The position numbers were made by a program, and so were the translations under genes. DNA of 64,000 nt from Calliopum simillimum. Its lineage: Eukaryota > Arthropoda > Insecta > Diptera > Lauxaniidae. A model generated the notes under the pieces. It saw nothing but the letters and a program-made list of their open reading frames with translations. It was not told where the DNA came from and did not search any database. Numbering within the stretch: the stretch's first letter is position 1; each line of letters opens with the position of its first letter. Positions 43,896 to 56,309 of the stretch are shown here, piece after piece. Location: NCBI GenBank assembly GCA_951812925.1, contig OX638371.1, positions 32,152,101 through 32,216,100 of the forward strand, in the 5' to 3' direction.

Positions 43896-45795
43896 ATATA
43901 TATAAATTTGTAAATATATTGGAAGAGATTTTTTTGAACTAATGTGCACAAAATATATACATAAATATGTGGTTGTTTAGTTTATTAGTTTTTAAAGTTT
44001 AGGATTGTTGTAAAAATTAAGAAAAAAATATTTTATAATAAAATATAATAAAAATGATGGTCTCTATCAAATTTTTGCTCTGCTTTTAGCCCAAAAACGG
44101 CATGGGCTAGTCATTAAATAGCTGAAACAAGTCTCACTACTCGATTTTCTCGACCGCTAAATAACTAACATCTTCACAAAAAAAATTATTATAAAGTTTT
44201 TTATGAAAAATTGCATGTTCTTTCCAAGGGTATTGGTCCCATTTACTTTGGTTTTTTCTTTCACGAGATATACGCAAAACAGTTTAGGAAAGTCCCTACA
44301 AGTAATACTAAAAACGAAAAAGAGAATGCGCCACCAGTAAGTATTAATACTATGTGCTCTCCTTTCACCAGAATTATTGTTTTATACACTAGCAACTATT
44401 TAACCTATTTGAAAGCAAAAAGGAAACTAAAAGAAATTTTTGAAGCAGTACATAAGTTACTTCAAAAATGCTTGGAAACAATATATCTTAGAATCCTGAC
44501 ATGATGGAAACAACCAAGTTCAGATTCTTAACTAAGAGGTCACACCATCATACTTGGCTTTAAAATATCGGAATGGAAAACCAATGTTTTTTTGGTTTTT
44601 GTTGTGTTTTTCACATATATCCATCCATCCATGGTTTCACGGACATTGACATCAAAACAGATCTACAGTCAAACACTCAACATTGATGGACACGCGGTAT
44701 TGCGTTGAGTGCTTCGAATGTGTCAAAACATGCAATCCTTCACAGGTTTTTCACTTTTTTTCTTATGTTTACCGCATATCTTGCAGGCTCTGTATTTAAA
44801 TTCGAATTTAAATTAAGTTTACCTCAACGACTTTTTAATGAGCTTCGATTTGTGCTTTTTCATTTGTTGTAAATGCAATAATTTTTTACTGCAGATTATC
44901 AAGAATATTCCCTGTCAGTAATATGTGTGTTGTTTTTTGCGATATTGTTATCAAGTCAATTTCAAACTTCTCAGGTAGGAGCTCATGCCAAGTGTTGGCG
45001 GCAAAGGGTAGATGAATTCGTTGAGATGCCATGCATTTTCGACATCATCAACGATGTTTCGTGATTCGTGCTGTGACGTGGCCTGACCACTGATCTGAAC
45101 TACATTTGTGCAAGTTGAGGTAAATCATGCCCGATCCAGGTTTACTCTTCAGCTTCTTCCTCCTCATCTCAAGAGATCTGTGGAACAAATGAAGCTTTGA
45201 AAAATCTTAATCACTCGCAACACGAATGCGTAATTATTGTGTTTCCTTTTTCATTTAAAAAAAAAATTTAAAAAAAAAATAATACAACAACCACAACAAC
45301 AACATGAAGTGCTTGCAAAGATTTTTCATGCTGACAATTTAGATGGGGTGCAGTGCAGTAGCAACAAAAAACTACTTAATTCATCAGTTGTATGAATACC
45401 GGAATACACATCAACTGTGCACAATTTATCAATATCCAAAACAGATTTATTTAATTTCGCTATGACTGGCAGCTAACAGGGTGATTGTTAAAATCTCAAT
45501 TGATCAATATTTGTAACTCTCCAGAGAAAAAGGAGCCTTATCTTCACTGACGAAATTTCGCAACACAGGGTCAAAATTATCGGTTTTCAGTTTAAGGTGA
45601 AATTGAGTGGTTAGACATGTTCTGAACATTTGAAAATTGATTTCAGATCGGTTACACTGTCCGACAATTTCAAACTTTTTGTAAAACACATGACAAAATC
45701 CAAAAAATTCTTAAAATAGACGTCTCGCCGTTTTTCTCCAGCACGTCAGATTTTTTTTAATCGATTTTCAAGTCTTAAAATACACTGTTTAAGAG
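43896..45795. other. Spacer, nothing recognised
   Basis: About 1.9 kb with no transposon ends or protein similarity seen. CAACAA tracts near 45,285 only. Confidence 0.35.
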
Positions 45796-45800
45796 TGATA

Positions 45801-46543
45801 CGTAGGTTGCCTTTTATATTTCGGGATTGGGCAATACTAATGTCAATAGCTAAAATCTGGCAACACCATAATAAAGTTTGACATTTTTTAGCATAAACGT
45901 ACTCACAACGTTTTGATGTACAAGTGCTATTTGTTTTGTTTACAGTGAGTTAAGAAAATCAATTTTTCCATTGATAATTTAAAATATGGCTAAGTTAAGG
46001 GGTTTCCAACGAGAACAAACCTTTTTTACGGCCAGGTGTTCATGCAATATTGAATGCATGCTGGTCCCACTAATGCCTAAGGTTGTCTCAATATCACGGT
46101 AGGTCACATGACGATCTTGCAATATCAGTTGGCGCACAGCATCAATGGTTTCTGGAACAACAACTGATTTTGGGCGACCTTCACGAAATTTGTCTTGGAG
46201 TGAGCGACGGCCACGATTGAATTCATTAAACCAGTTTTTCACAGTGCTATAGGATGGTGCTTCATCGCCATACAAAGTTTTAAGTTCATCGATGCACTCT
46301 TATCGTGATAATCCACGTCGAAAGTTGTGAAAAACGATCGCACGAAAACATTCACGAGTTAATTCCATTTTTTTGCCAAATTGATTTTTTTCAAGTCACT
46401 GTAAGCAACACAAATGATGGTCGTACGTCAAAACGTTATGAGTACGTTTATGCTAAAAAATGTCAAACTTTATTACGGTGTTGCCAGATTTTAGCTATTG
46501 ACATTAGTGTTTCCCAATCCCGAAATATAGAAGGCAACCTACG
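45801..46543 (-). mobile_element. Internally deleted mariner with ~165-bp TIRs (copy A)
   Basis: TA-flanked (45,799-800; 46,544-45) 743-bp element whose first and last ~165 bp are inverted copies beginning CGTAGGTTGCCTT.TATATT. The minus strand encodes the transposase N-terminus: MELTRECFRAIVFHNFRRGL, a nonsense codon where Gln is expected, then YGDEAPSYSTVKNWFNEFNR, GRPKSVVVPETIDAVRQLI, SGTSMHSILHEHLAVKKVCS. It ends there; the catalytic DDD half is deleted. Confidence 0.85.
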
Positions 46544-46545
46544 TA

Positions 46546-48950
46546 TCCCTGATTCCGTTTATGACTTTTATGATTTTAAGCTATTTAGAAAAGACACGGA
46601 TTTGAGCAATAGGTTGATTGACTGCGATTTCCATGTTGTATGCGGAGATTTCAACGTTAATTTGTTGATAAATGATAGTGTGGCGGAAAATTTTAAAGAT
46701 CTTTGTACTTCCTGTTGACTTAAACTTACGAACACCTCTGAACCGACTCATTTTTCTAATGACTGCCTACCAAGCTTACTGGACGTCTTTCTCCTTTCTG
46801 ATATTTCCTTGCTTTTGAGATTCGATCAAATTGCTTTTCTGTTCGATCATGATCTAATTTTCTGTTGGTTGGATATAAATCTCTGTCATAGGGCCTCTCA
46901 TTCAAGTTTCTCCTATTTTGACTTCAATTCTATAAATTTGAACGCTTTGAATGCTGATTTAAATGATTTGTGCTGGAACGACTGTTGGTATAGCGAATCT
47001 GTGAATGAGAAACTCTGCCGTTTTATTGGTAATGTGGAATATGTATTCACTCGTCCGTTTTGCTAGGATTGTCAACCATAAATGTCTCTGGCTTACGAAC
47101 AGTGTATTGACGGCAATCAGAAAAAGAAACAAGCTTCAATCCAAGTGGAAAACTCGCCGTACAGATGCTAACTGGGAAGATTTTAGAAGGGCGCGTAACG
47201 ATGCAAATCATCTTATAAAACTCGAAAAAAGAAGATTTTTTTCTTCTAAACTAAACCCTAACCTGGATTCCAAAAAACTTTGGCAAAATATAAAAAAATA
47301 CAAATTCTTCACGAAATCTGCCACGGTTTGTAATTTGAATCCTAATGATCTCAATGATTCTTTTATATGTAGCATCTCAGTAAATCCGGATCAACACCTA
47401 ACGTTCCGCCGCCTGAACGGGATATTGACTCATCTGAAACTCTGTTTAATTTCTCTGCAGTGTGTGAAAATGAAGTGGCAAAATATATCTGGAAACGGGC
47501 TCTAATGCTGTGGTATTCGATTGTATACCCATTAAATTTATTATATTAATTTTACCCTACATTTTGTCGCCCCTTACCTACATAATTAATCATTGCTTCA
47601 CTTGCTCCAGTTTTTCCGAAGCTTGGAAATTGCCACAATTATCCCTATTGCAAAAATGCCTCTGCTTCTCTCTCAAGCGACCTTAGGCCATTCAGTATTC
47701 TTCCGGCTTTAGGTAAGGTATGTTAGTGAATTATGTCGGAACAAATCAATCTTCACCTTAATTGACATTCTCTTCTGTCTCCTATACAATCTGCGTTCCG
47801 AACAGGTCATAGTTGTCAGACTGCGGGAATGAAAATAAGCGACGATATTCGAATGGAATTTGACCAAAACCATCTAACACTGCTTTGCTTACTAGATTTT
47901 CCAAAAGCGTTTGAGTCCATCAACCATTCTCGACTCTGCAATAAGCTGAAATCTTTCTTTAGATTTAGTGAAAGCGCAATAACGTTGATATCTAATTTGG
48001 AAATTCTAAGTTGGAAATTCCTTCTCATCTTTTAGGGCAATCAATATAGGTGTTTCTCAAGGTTCCATTTTAAGTCCACTACTTTTTTTCTCTTTATTAA
48101 CGACATTTTCTCTACTTGCAAATATTCAAAAATATATGCTTATGCTGACGACATTCAGCTGTGCCTCTCAAGTCCCATAGGTCTTGTTGAAGACCTAACC
48201 TTCAGGATGAATGCGGACTTGACTTCTTCGAACAAATGGACTCTTGAAAACATGCTCTTCATTAACCCGTCAAAATCGAAAGTACTGCCTATTGCCAAAA
48301 GTGAACTTAGTCTAGTTGGGATTCCTCACTTATTCGTTGGCGCAGTTTAGCTTGAATTTGTATCGAAAGTTAAAAACCTTGGTTTTATTTTGAATTCGAA
48401 GCTTACGTGTACTGACCACATTAACAGCATAGTAGGAAAGATTTACGGTACGCTGCCTCTTATTCCTTCATAAACTCATTTTTTCGCGAACACCAGAGAA
48501 TCTGTTTAGCAGAATTCAATTAAGCCAGTCTATAAGATCCCAACAGCTTATTGTCCCCAGGTTCAACTACCTTAATAGCACCAGATTTTTTTCCATAAAC
48601 ACCGTTAGTCTTTGGAACTCATTTTCAATTGAATTAAGGCAGATAACTGCAGGAGGAAGCTTCAAAAGGTCTCTTATCAACCACTTCACTTCTACTTCTT
48701 AATCCTTTTTAATTTCTTTTATTATTTCCTTTCTTTAACTTTTTCTCCTTTTTCTGCCTTCTTTTTTATAAATTTTACTTAGTATTAAGTTATTTATTGT
48801 TAGGCCTAGCTTGTTTTATGTTTAACTTTTTTAACTACTTTTCCCGAATTTAATTTTTATAATTAGTTTATATCCATTATAATTTTAATACTTATTGATG
48901 TACTATAAAAGATTAAATCTTATTGTACTATGAATTGAAATAAATAAATA
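46546..48950 (+). pseudogene. Second LINE relic (endonuclease, RT, A-rich tail)
   Basis: Begins right after the mariner TA. Endonuclease pieces: DIPDSVYDFYDFKLF, HVVCGDFNVNLL (about 46,650). Linker: LTNSVLTAIRKRNKLQSKWK (47,090-47,150). RT pieces: CLLDFPKAFESINHSRL (about 47,890-47,940, motif A), GVSQGSILSPLL region (about 48,050), YAYADDIQLCL (about 48,137-48,170, motif C), then KVKNLGFILNSKL. The tail IVPRFNYLNSTRFFSINTVS followed by LWNSF is typical of the ORF2 end of several LINE clades. The 3' end is an AAATAAATAAATAAAAAA tail at 48,940-48,955. Many stops and shifts; dead copy. Confidence 0.8.
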
Positions 48951-50385
48951 AAAAATCGATATATTTACCATATGATACTTACATCTAAGGTGTATCATGT
49001 GTAATAGGAAATGTTACACCAAAATAATTTTTAATCCGGAACGATAAGTCTGGCTACCCTTATTTCACCATCATATAAGTATGCTTACTATAACATACTG
49101 GTGCTCTCTGCAATGATATCAAATGTGCTACAGCTCAAAAAGAGATTTTTGCTCAAATAATGTACATGTATGTACTGTAACTTAATACATACCCAAAAAA
49201 TAAGCTGGCGCGTGCTTCATACATCACCAGAAGATCCACTCACAGTAATTAGTGATAAGTTACAGTCTCTAACACCACAACAACGACAACACCGGTGATA
49301 TTCTTTACTGGTGCTATATTGTAACGATAAACAAAACTTAATTTGAACAAATATTCAAGTTAAAACCAAACAAAACTGGACCAAAATGAGAGATACAACA
49401 ACAACATCAATAACAAATGCCACCCAAATCTGTTTCAATTATATCTGCTCGTGGATTATGGAAATAAATAAATAAACATTACAATGAATGAATGAATGAA
49501 TGAAAAAAAAAAAAACCACACGATTGAGTTTGAATATCTGATTGTTTGAGTGGCACTTGAAGACCCCGATCGCTCTTCTAAACCTACACATTTACGCTTG
49601 CGAGACTTTGAAAGCAACTTTGGTCCAACGATTTCTCTCGAGTGTTTATTCAACAAATTGTTGTTGTTCCGTGACTCTGTCAGGTGAAATTAAGTGAATA
49701 TGATTGCGCTTCACGAGAGACGGTTAATCAACTTCACTTCCATAGCGCGTTATGCATGGGTCCTTAGCATATTTAAATCTCAAACATCGACGAGCAGAAG
49801 TTAAGGGCCACTTGGCCACCATATAGGACATTCAAAGTTGAATAGCAGCGTCGAAGAAAATGCAGTCATTTGTTTGTACTGACGAGTATTATCTTTGCAC
49901 GATTACGAAGCTGTAATTTCCTCAAGATGATTAAATTCAAATAATCCAGAGCATCATTAATGTATGTAGATTAAAGATACCAATTTCACAAGTACATTAC
50001 GAATCCAATCAACTGGTCAGGGAGTTTTTAGCTTTGTACAGACATGCTTTTATTTTCAATCAAAGACAAATATGTAAAACTTTGTTAAGTAATAATACCC
50101 GTAGACCGATTTCTGATCGTTCGACAATCTGATCTGGTCAATTGAAGTTGATGTTTTTCATTTAAACTTTTTTTACATGATGCAATTTGTATCTTTTTAC
50201 ATAATCAAAAAATCTTTGAAAAAGTAATACAATAGGTCCTTTTGGTGAATTTTCCATTAACAATTGTCCAGTAATAAATTTTGGGAGGGTAAAAAACTAT
50301 TTGCTCACAAAGAGAAAAATATCCATAAAAGTCAACGAACGAAATCCAGTAAAAAAGTAAACATATGATTTTGGCAATTGACAAT
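48951..50385. other. Spacer, nothing recognised
   Basis: Mixed-composition sequence with a GAAT tetranucleotide run (49,485-49,503). No repeats shared with the rest of the window were noticed. Confidence 0.35.
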
Positions 50386-50388
50386 ATT

Positions 50389-50495
50389 GGGGGTTATCGT
50401 GAATCAAGATTCCCGGGGAATTTTCGCAAACTGCCGTGCATTCTATATTGCAGTTTAAGAAAATTCCCCGGGAATCTTGATTCACGATAACCCCC
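50389..50495 (+). mobile_element. 107-bp palindromic MITE (copy 2, near perfect)
   Basis: GGGGGTTATCGTGAATCAAG pairs with its exact complement at the other end; flanked by ATT on both sides (50,386-88; 50,496-98). Same length as the 6,499 copy. The least-diverged copy in the window. Confidence 0.8.
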
Positions 50496-50660
50496 ATTAA
50501 GTCCATTCGTTGAAAAAATGTGCATGCAACTCAGTACACGTGAAGGAATTGGAACTTATATTAGAAAAGTGGGTAACGAAAACTGTCGAAAAAGTGTCGC
50601 GGCTTTAAAATATTATATATCCCTAACGCGGTCAAAGAAGTTTCACTTGAAAAACTTTAT

Positions 50661-50747
50661 GGGGGTTATCGTGAATCAAGATTCTCGGGGAATTTTCTTT
50701 AACTGCAATAGAGAATTCACGGTAGTCTGAGAAAATTCCCCGGGAAT
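50661..50747 (-). mobile_element. Palindromic MITE (copy 3, truncated)
   Basis: Starts GGGGGTTATCGTGAATCAAG, but its central segment is in the opposite orientation to the other two copies, and the last ~20 bp of the right arm after CCCCGGGAAT are missing. Confidence 0.7.
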
Positions 50748-51300
50748 ATTTGAGGCTATGAGCGCAATAGTGGCCTAGCCCACAAAACCAAAAAAATTGA
50801 GAAAACGTTATTTCCAGTATCTGTAGTGATCTCTGCTGCTATCATACAAATAAAAATATTAAGTTTTGATTGTACTGATAGATGGCAGGACATTGGCCTA
50901 ACCCAGAAGAAATTCTCGAACGAGCAAGTTTAATGTGGTTGATTGCAAACCACTACGGAAAAGCAGTGGATATGGCGTTGCCTGCCACTAAGCAGAAAGT
51001 ATTAAGGATTGTATTGTTCCAAAATAATAGGGTTATCATTTTAAATAAATTTTTTGGGGATGTAAAAAGATATTAAAAAAATATGTACTTTATACTTGTT
51101 CTGTACTTGTTAATAAGCAAAATAAGTTAATAATATGTGCCTTTGAGCTTCTATATCACATATTGAATAAAATTTTCATTAAATTTTTCACTGCTGGTAT
51201 GTACAGATATTTCTAAAAGGAGCTATTTTTTGCGTTTGATATTGGTGTTCACTGTTAATTTCAACATAGATTTTTAATAGTTACTTGATCATCATGGGCT
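50748..51300. other. Spacer with one short unassigned frame
   Basis: An open frame 50,882-51,076 (begins MAGHWPNPEEILERASLMWL) is not recognised; it may be the decayed start of the gene that follows. Confidence 0.3.
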
Positions 51301-51309
51301 CAAAAATTT

Positions 51310-52530
51310 TATTGTGAAATCTGCTAAGAAAACCAGAAAAATAAAAAGTAATGAAGATAAATGGATTCGAAACATAAAAAAAAAGTTTGCGAAATAATGG
51401 AAAAGAGCATAAAAATTAAAACAATGTTACTGTTAAAGCAAAAACTGTAAAAAAGTGTTGCAACGCATTATATCCTTAATTAATAAGCCCAAAGGAGACT
51501 CCCCTCCAAAAGATAAATGAGGCTGTCGAAGCTCTTCAAATAAAACTCCAGTTTATAAAATAAAAGATGTGAAAGATTTTATAGAAAAGTTCCCAAAATA
51601 TAAAAGTCACTATGCCAGACACAAAAGCCTGAATAGGCAGTATCTTGCTCCTAATTTAAGTATATGTTTACTTTATAAACTGTGCAAAGAGGAGATGCTG
51701 GATGAGAGTGTTTCATGCTTTATTTTCAGAAAAATTTTCGATGAGAATTTAAATTTACATTTTGATGCTACAATTTCTGATTCCTTTAGAAGATATGATG
51801 GTTTTAAGGTCAAAATAATGACCTGTAATCACGAAGCAAAAAAAATAAGGTAGAATTAGAGAAAGAACTTCATCTGCGGAAGGCTGAGAGGGAATGCGTG
51901 AGGATAAGGAATTGGCTAAACAACCAGACAAAGATGTGTCAACATTTGCTTTTGACCTCATGAAAACACTTCCTACGCCAGTGCTATCAACAGGAGTGTG
52001 CTATTATAAGAGGCAACTGTAGACCTACTGTTTAGGGATCCACGAAATGCAACAGACCAAGCACTTATGTACGTATGGCATGAGTCAGTTGGTACCCAAG
52101 GCCCACAAGAAATAGGCTCCTGCCTCATCCATTATATAAATAATTTTTTTAAACCAGAAACTTAATTATGCATTCTGACCAATGCGGAGGTCAAAATAGA
52201 AATATAATTTGATATGCATTGAAATTGATATGCAGTCATATTACTACAAGCCCAAATATCACCGTGTGTCAAATAGATCACAAATTTTTATTTAACGGAC
52301 ATTCGTACTTACCTTTTGATCAAGATTTTGGGCTAATAGAAAAAGAAAAAAAAATATCACCCAAATATTTACGTTCAGAGTGACTGGGAAGCAGTGATAA
52401 GAGCTGCAAGAAAAAACAACCCATTTCAAGTTGTCACTATGCAAAAGGAAAACATGTTTTCATCGAAGAAGGAAGGTATTCAAAACAAAAGAAAAGGTGG
52501 AGTGGCTCAACATCCAGTGGCTTCGGCTTA
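51310..52530 (+). pseudogene. Relic of a multi-copy insect DDE-like (DUF7869-type) gene
   Basis: Readable islands in order: KIKSNEDKWIRNIKKKVCE (51,340), IEKFPKYKSHYARHKSLNRQ with YLAP and LYKLCKEE (51,570-51,700), CFIFRKIFDENLNLHF, LMYVWHESVGTQGPQEIGSC (52,050-52,110), SDQCGGQNRN (52,165), FNGHSYLPFDQDFGLIEKEK (52,290-52,350), DWEAVIRAARKNNPFQVVTM (52,380-52,440). The W-H/D-E...G..E..SC, SD.CGGQN.N and GHS.LP.D.DFG.IE blocks recur in large insect families thought to be transposon-derived. Broken by many frameshifts. The family name is from memory. Confidence 0.6.
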
Positions 52531-53825
52531 AAGAGTCATTAATACCCTATTCTCACTTGCCTAGTTAAACAGATAAATGCTGATTAAGCACTAACCAGGA
52601 TAATTTTCCATATCAAAAGCTTTTTGATTTGTATGGAAAAGATAAGCTAATTTTTAAAATATTAGATAGTTTAACCCAAAAAATCATCTGGTGGCATCTG
52701 CAAATTCAAAAAATCCCAGGGAAATTATGATTTTTTTTTTTTTTTGACAAATGTAAAATGTAAAAAAATAAAAAATTTGTAATAAAAAGCAAATTAAAGC
52801 TAAAATCAAAAAAGTATTTGTTTCAATTGTTTTAAAAAAAATTAACGAAAAAAGTGAAAATAGTGTTGCCACTTCACTTCAAACTAATTGTCTGTCAAAT
52901 GACAGAGCCATTGATAAAGGTAAAGGTATGAACCATAGAGCAGGGGTTGAAATAAGAAAATGTTATTACTGCATGATTTTTTTTTGTTTTTATTTGCAAT
53001 TTTTGGCAACATTTTTTTAATGACTTATTCAAGTGATTAATATTAAATATTAATATTAAATTACAGAAATTTTCTTCGAATGCATTTACAAAAATATGTT
53101 TAAAGTAGAGTTGCCGAGTACTTATTGTGGTTGCTACATTTTAGCCCAAATTGGTGAGGTTAGACAACTAAAACAACGGTTATAAGCGAGTTAAAATTAG
53201 TATTTAGTTTCAACGATTAACGCAAAACGAAGTAATATGAATTTGGGTAAAAATTATTATTAAAATTTTTTACAATATTCTGAAGTTATAACTGCAAATT
53301 TGAAGTTATTACTGCATAAATTGGGTATTACTACAGCTTATTTCAATGCCTGCCATAGAGAACGTATGAACGATGATGATTAGTTTTCTTATTTCATCTG
53401 GTTAACCAAGCAAGTGTGAATGTGGTATGTATAAGGTAAATTTTCGAAAATACGCTTATTGTGGGTATCTCTCTAAGAAAAACGTCACGAAAGCTTAACG
53501 CCGGCGAAGTCTATAAGTCATCTAAGACTTCGTAAGCGTACAACTTTGGCAATACGAATGCGAACCGTTAAGGTAAATGTTAGAATAAGAACTGTAGAAT
53601 TAAAAAGTAGTTATTTGAATGTATTGGTACTACGTTTAAAGCTCGCAAAGTAGTAACGTTTACGAACCGTCGAAATCTTTCTTTTTTGCTTCGTTAAAAT
53701 CGTATCGCTTACGAACTGATTCTTATTAATACATATTAAATGTAAATGATTCCAAATTTATTTAGTATTTATTTATTTTTATTTATTGAAAAAAAAAAAA
53801 AAAAAAAAAAATTATTTTTATTAAA
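52531..53825. other. AT-rich spacer, nothing recognised
   Basis: Includes a 23-bp A/T run near 53,790. No frame or repeat of note. Confidence 0.35.
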
Positions 53826-53829
53826 TTTA

Positions 53830-54041
53830 TACAGTCTCCAGTTATGTATATGACAATTGGCGTATTTTTGGACATGCACAGATGAAGCATTGTGTCTCTG
53901 GTCATATACAGGCCAGCCTGTTGGGCGCATGAGACATGGAAGGCGGCATCACAACTATTACAATACAAGCATCAAGACCCTTTTTACGACGAACATAGCA
54001 GGTGAGACGTCAACACGCCTGGGGAATGGTCTCAATTGAAT
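53830..54041 (-). pseudogene. Fragment of a Br140/BRPF ePHD zinc-finger exon
   Basis: On the minus strand a normal-looking acceptor (TTTTCTTACAACAG, ending 54,042) is followed by SIETIPQAC, stop, RLTCYVRRKKGLDAC, then in another frame CDAAFHVSCAQQAGLYM, then in a third frame SVHVQKYANCHIH. These match successive pieces of the extended PHD finger of BRPF proteins (L-T-C-Y-x-C...G-A-C...A-F-H-V-T-C-A-Q-Q-A-G-L-Y-M...C-x-x-H). A zinc Cys is replaced by Arg, there is one nonsense codon and at least two frameshifts. A retained acceptor suggests segmental duplication of genomic DNA, not a processed copy. Confidence 0.65.
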
Positions 54042-55059
54042 CTGTTGTAAGAAAATTAAAACAAAAAATCAATCTTAATATAAAAAAAAACCACAAGTTT
54101 CGTTAAGTTTACCAATAGGTTTCAAAAATACAGTATTAGTGCACTTCTGGTATCCGAAATGCACAAACAACGTACGCCCACGTTCCACGATCTGTTTGCT
54201 TAAGCGCAGCATCCTTGGAAAAAAAGAAATTTTTGGGTTTTGTCGATTTCACCAATTTTTTTATTCTTTTTTTTTTTTTTTTGTTTTGAAAATTTAAAAC
54301 TGACAAATAGAACAAAGTTTACATGTACATAATGAATCCATGTGTCAGTGAAATCACAGTTCGTAAGCGATTCGCTTTGGACACGCAATTTACAAACCGT
54401 AAAATTTCTTGGAGGGATTTTACCTAAAAAAAATATAGTATGATTGATTTTATGTTCGCGGCACCATTTTGTACATACCTTGATTCAAAACGAAAAATTT
54501 GTCAAAAATCGCAATACCTACTTATTCCGTATCAAGCCGAGATTTTGCATAAAACGACGATGAATGATCTCTAAATGACCTTCAAAAAATTTAAAAATGT
54601 TTAGCTTTATTAATTATTCATCTTTCAGATTTTTGGCGGTAATCGTGGAACTCCCAATGTTGTTAAGTATTAAATCGCTTGAAATCCCGCTAGATCATAA
54701 ACAATCTGTCGCTATCGATTACGCTGGCGAAAGCAGCAATTATCATCACGTCGCACGACGCAATTTCGCTCTGTCATAAACGCAGCCTTATTCTCACACT
54801 TTTTCTCTCGTTACTGGACTTTTGGTGTCAACAAACACGTTTCAGTAACAATTTGTACAAATTTGGAACTATCTGTTACCAAACAGACCTACTTCCCTAA
54901 ATTTTGCGCAAAATATGTACATGTCTAACATCTCTGTCGTAAGTGCAGTGACTGTCAAACTGCAATTCTGCTTACGCTGTTTTTGATCAGCTGTTAAATG
55001 ACAGCATATAATCAATCATTGAATGTGACAAAAAGTGGATTTAAAAATTAATTTACAGA
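54042..55059. other. Upstream region of ZAD gene 1
   Basis: No recognised gene. CAGCTGTTAAATGACAG at 54,988-55,004, about 70 bp before the ATG, is shared with the paralogue's upstream region and may be promoter sequence. Confidence 0.4.
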
Positions 55060-56309
55060 ATGGAGTTAAGTACTTGTAGTATTTGCTTAGATGCAAAAGA
55101 AGATATATTTTCTGTTTACAAGGAGATTTTGGGGAGAAGTTTGCCATTGGTAATAAAAAACATTAGTGGAATCCAGGTATGATAAAAAAAAGAAACCAAA
55201 TCCTTTAGTTGGTTATAGCAATATGTTTTTTTTTTTATCAGATATCCTCTATTGAAACTTCAAATTTTGTTATTTGTCGTGACTGTGCGATTGCATTGAT
55301 CCAGGCAGAAAAAATTATTGATAAATGTCGCAATTCCCTAACGTTGCTGTTAAACAAAAAAGTAAAACTGGAGCCAACAGAATATCGCGAACACCATTCA
55401 TGCAAGGACATCCGGACAAATGACAGCAATTCAGCATTTGAGCTGCAGGAAACATTAATTGAAATTGAACTTAAAGCAGAAATAAATTCCGAATTTTCAT
55501 CATGTGTTATTAAACCGGAAGATAATTACCTCAAAAGTTCAGGCTCAGAAAATTCGGAATGTATTGAAGCAACAATAAACGTGAAGAAACAAAAACGGAA
55601 ATATACACGTAAGAAAGAAGGTCCACGTTTACTTACAGTTAATAGTAAAGCAGACTGGCATTTTAAGTGTGAATTCTGCGCATTTGAAACCGATTTTGCG
55701 AATTACTATAAAAATCATCTTATTGATGTTCACCATATTGAAAAGCCAAAAATATTCAAGTGCCTCCACTGCACTGAGTCGTATCGCTCACATGCTTCTA
55801 TGCGCAAACATATAGCGGTGGTACATGAAAATAAACCACGACCACCCAGAGCACGTAATATTCTCTGTTCGGAATGTGGCAAGAAATTCCTCTGTCGCAA
55901 TGCATTAAAAATACACATGCATGTCCACACAAAAGAGCCGCTACCATTCCATTGTACAGAAGGTGAATGCAGAAAATCATATGAATCTATGGCTAAGCTT
56001 AAAAACCATATAACAAGTGCACATTCGCAGGAGAAAAAGTTTTCATGTGAAATTTGTGGTAACACATATGCGCTGATTTTTCACCTTCGTAAACATATAA
56101 GCCTTTGTCACATGAGTAACGAAATGCAAGACTGTCCAAATTGTGGGCGGAGCTATCGTTCTCTGGAGAAGTTTGACAAACATATTCAAAGCGAAAGTTG
56201 TAAGAACTCTGTGCACCCATGTGAATTTCCAAATTGTAATAAACGTTTCAGTAGACCGCGAAAAGTGAGACATCATATGTTGCATATGCACTCAGGCGCA
56301 GTTCCATAA
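55060..56309 (+). CDS. ZAD-C2H2 zinc-finger protein, gene 1 (394 aa, two exons)
   Basis: Exon 1 is 55,060-55,176 (MELSTCSICLDAKEDIF...NISGIQ, 39 codons), followed by a 65-bp intron (GTATGA...TTATCAG, 55,177-55,241) and exon 2, 55,242-56,309. Joined in phase 0 it gives C6-x2-C9 and C51-x2-C54 (VICRDC), the zinc-coordinating pairs of a ZAD dimerisation domain. An acidic linker with a basic KKQKRKYTRKK tract (about 154-164; likely nuclear signal) follows, then seven C2H2-type fingers (about 182-390), of which the sixth ends in Cys (C2HC) and the fourth and seventh have CX4C knuckles. A nuclear DNA-binding protein; no target can be read. Paralogue of the gene at 61,425-62,692 on the opposite strand. 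Orthologue unknown. Confidence 0.9.

Noticed and set aside
54597..54779. 60-codon frame preceded by an acceptor-like TTTCATCTTTCAG upstream of ZAD gene 1.
   Set aside because: No protein similarity, and no matching donor or partner exon could be identified.
55730..56291. Minus-strand frames opposite the zinc fingers of ZAD gene 1 (and plus-strand ones opposite gene 2).
   Set aside because: Antisense shadows of the C2H2 codons.
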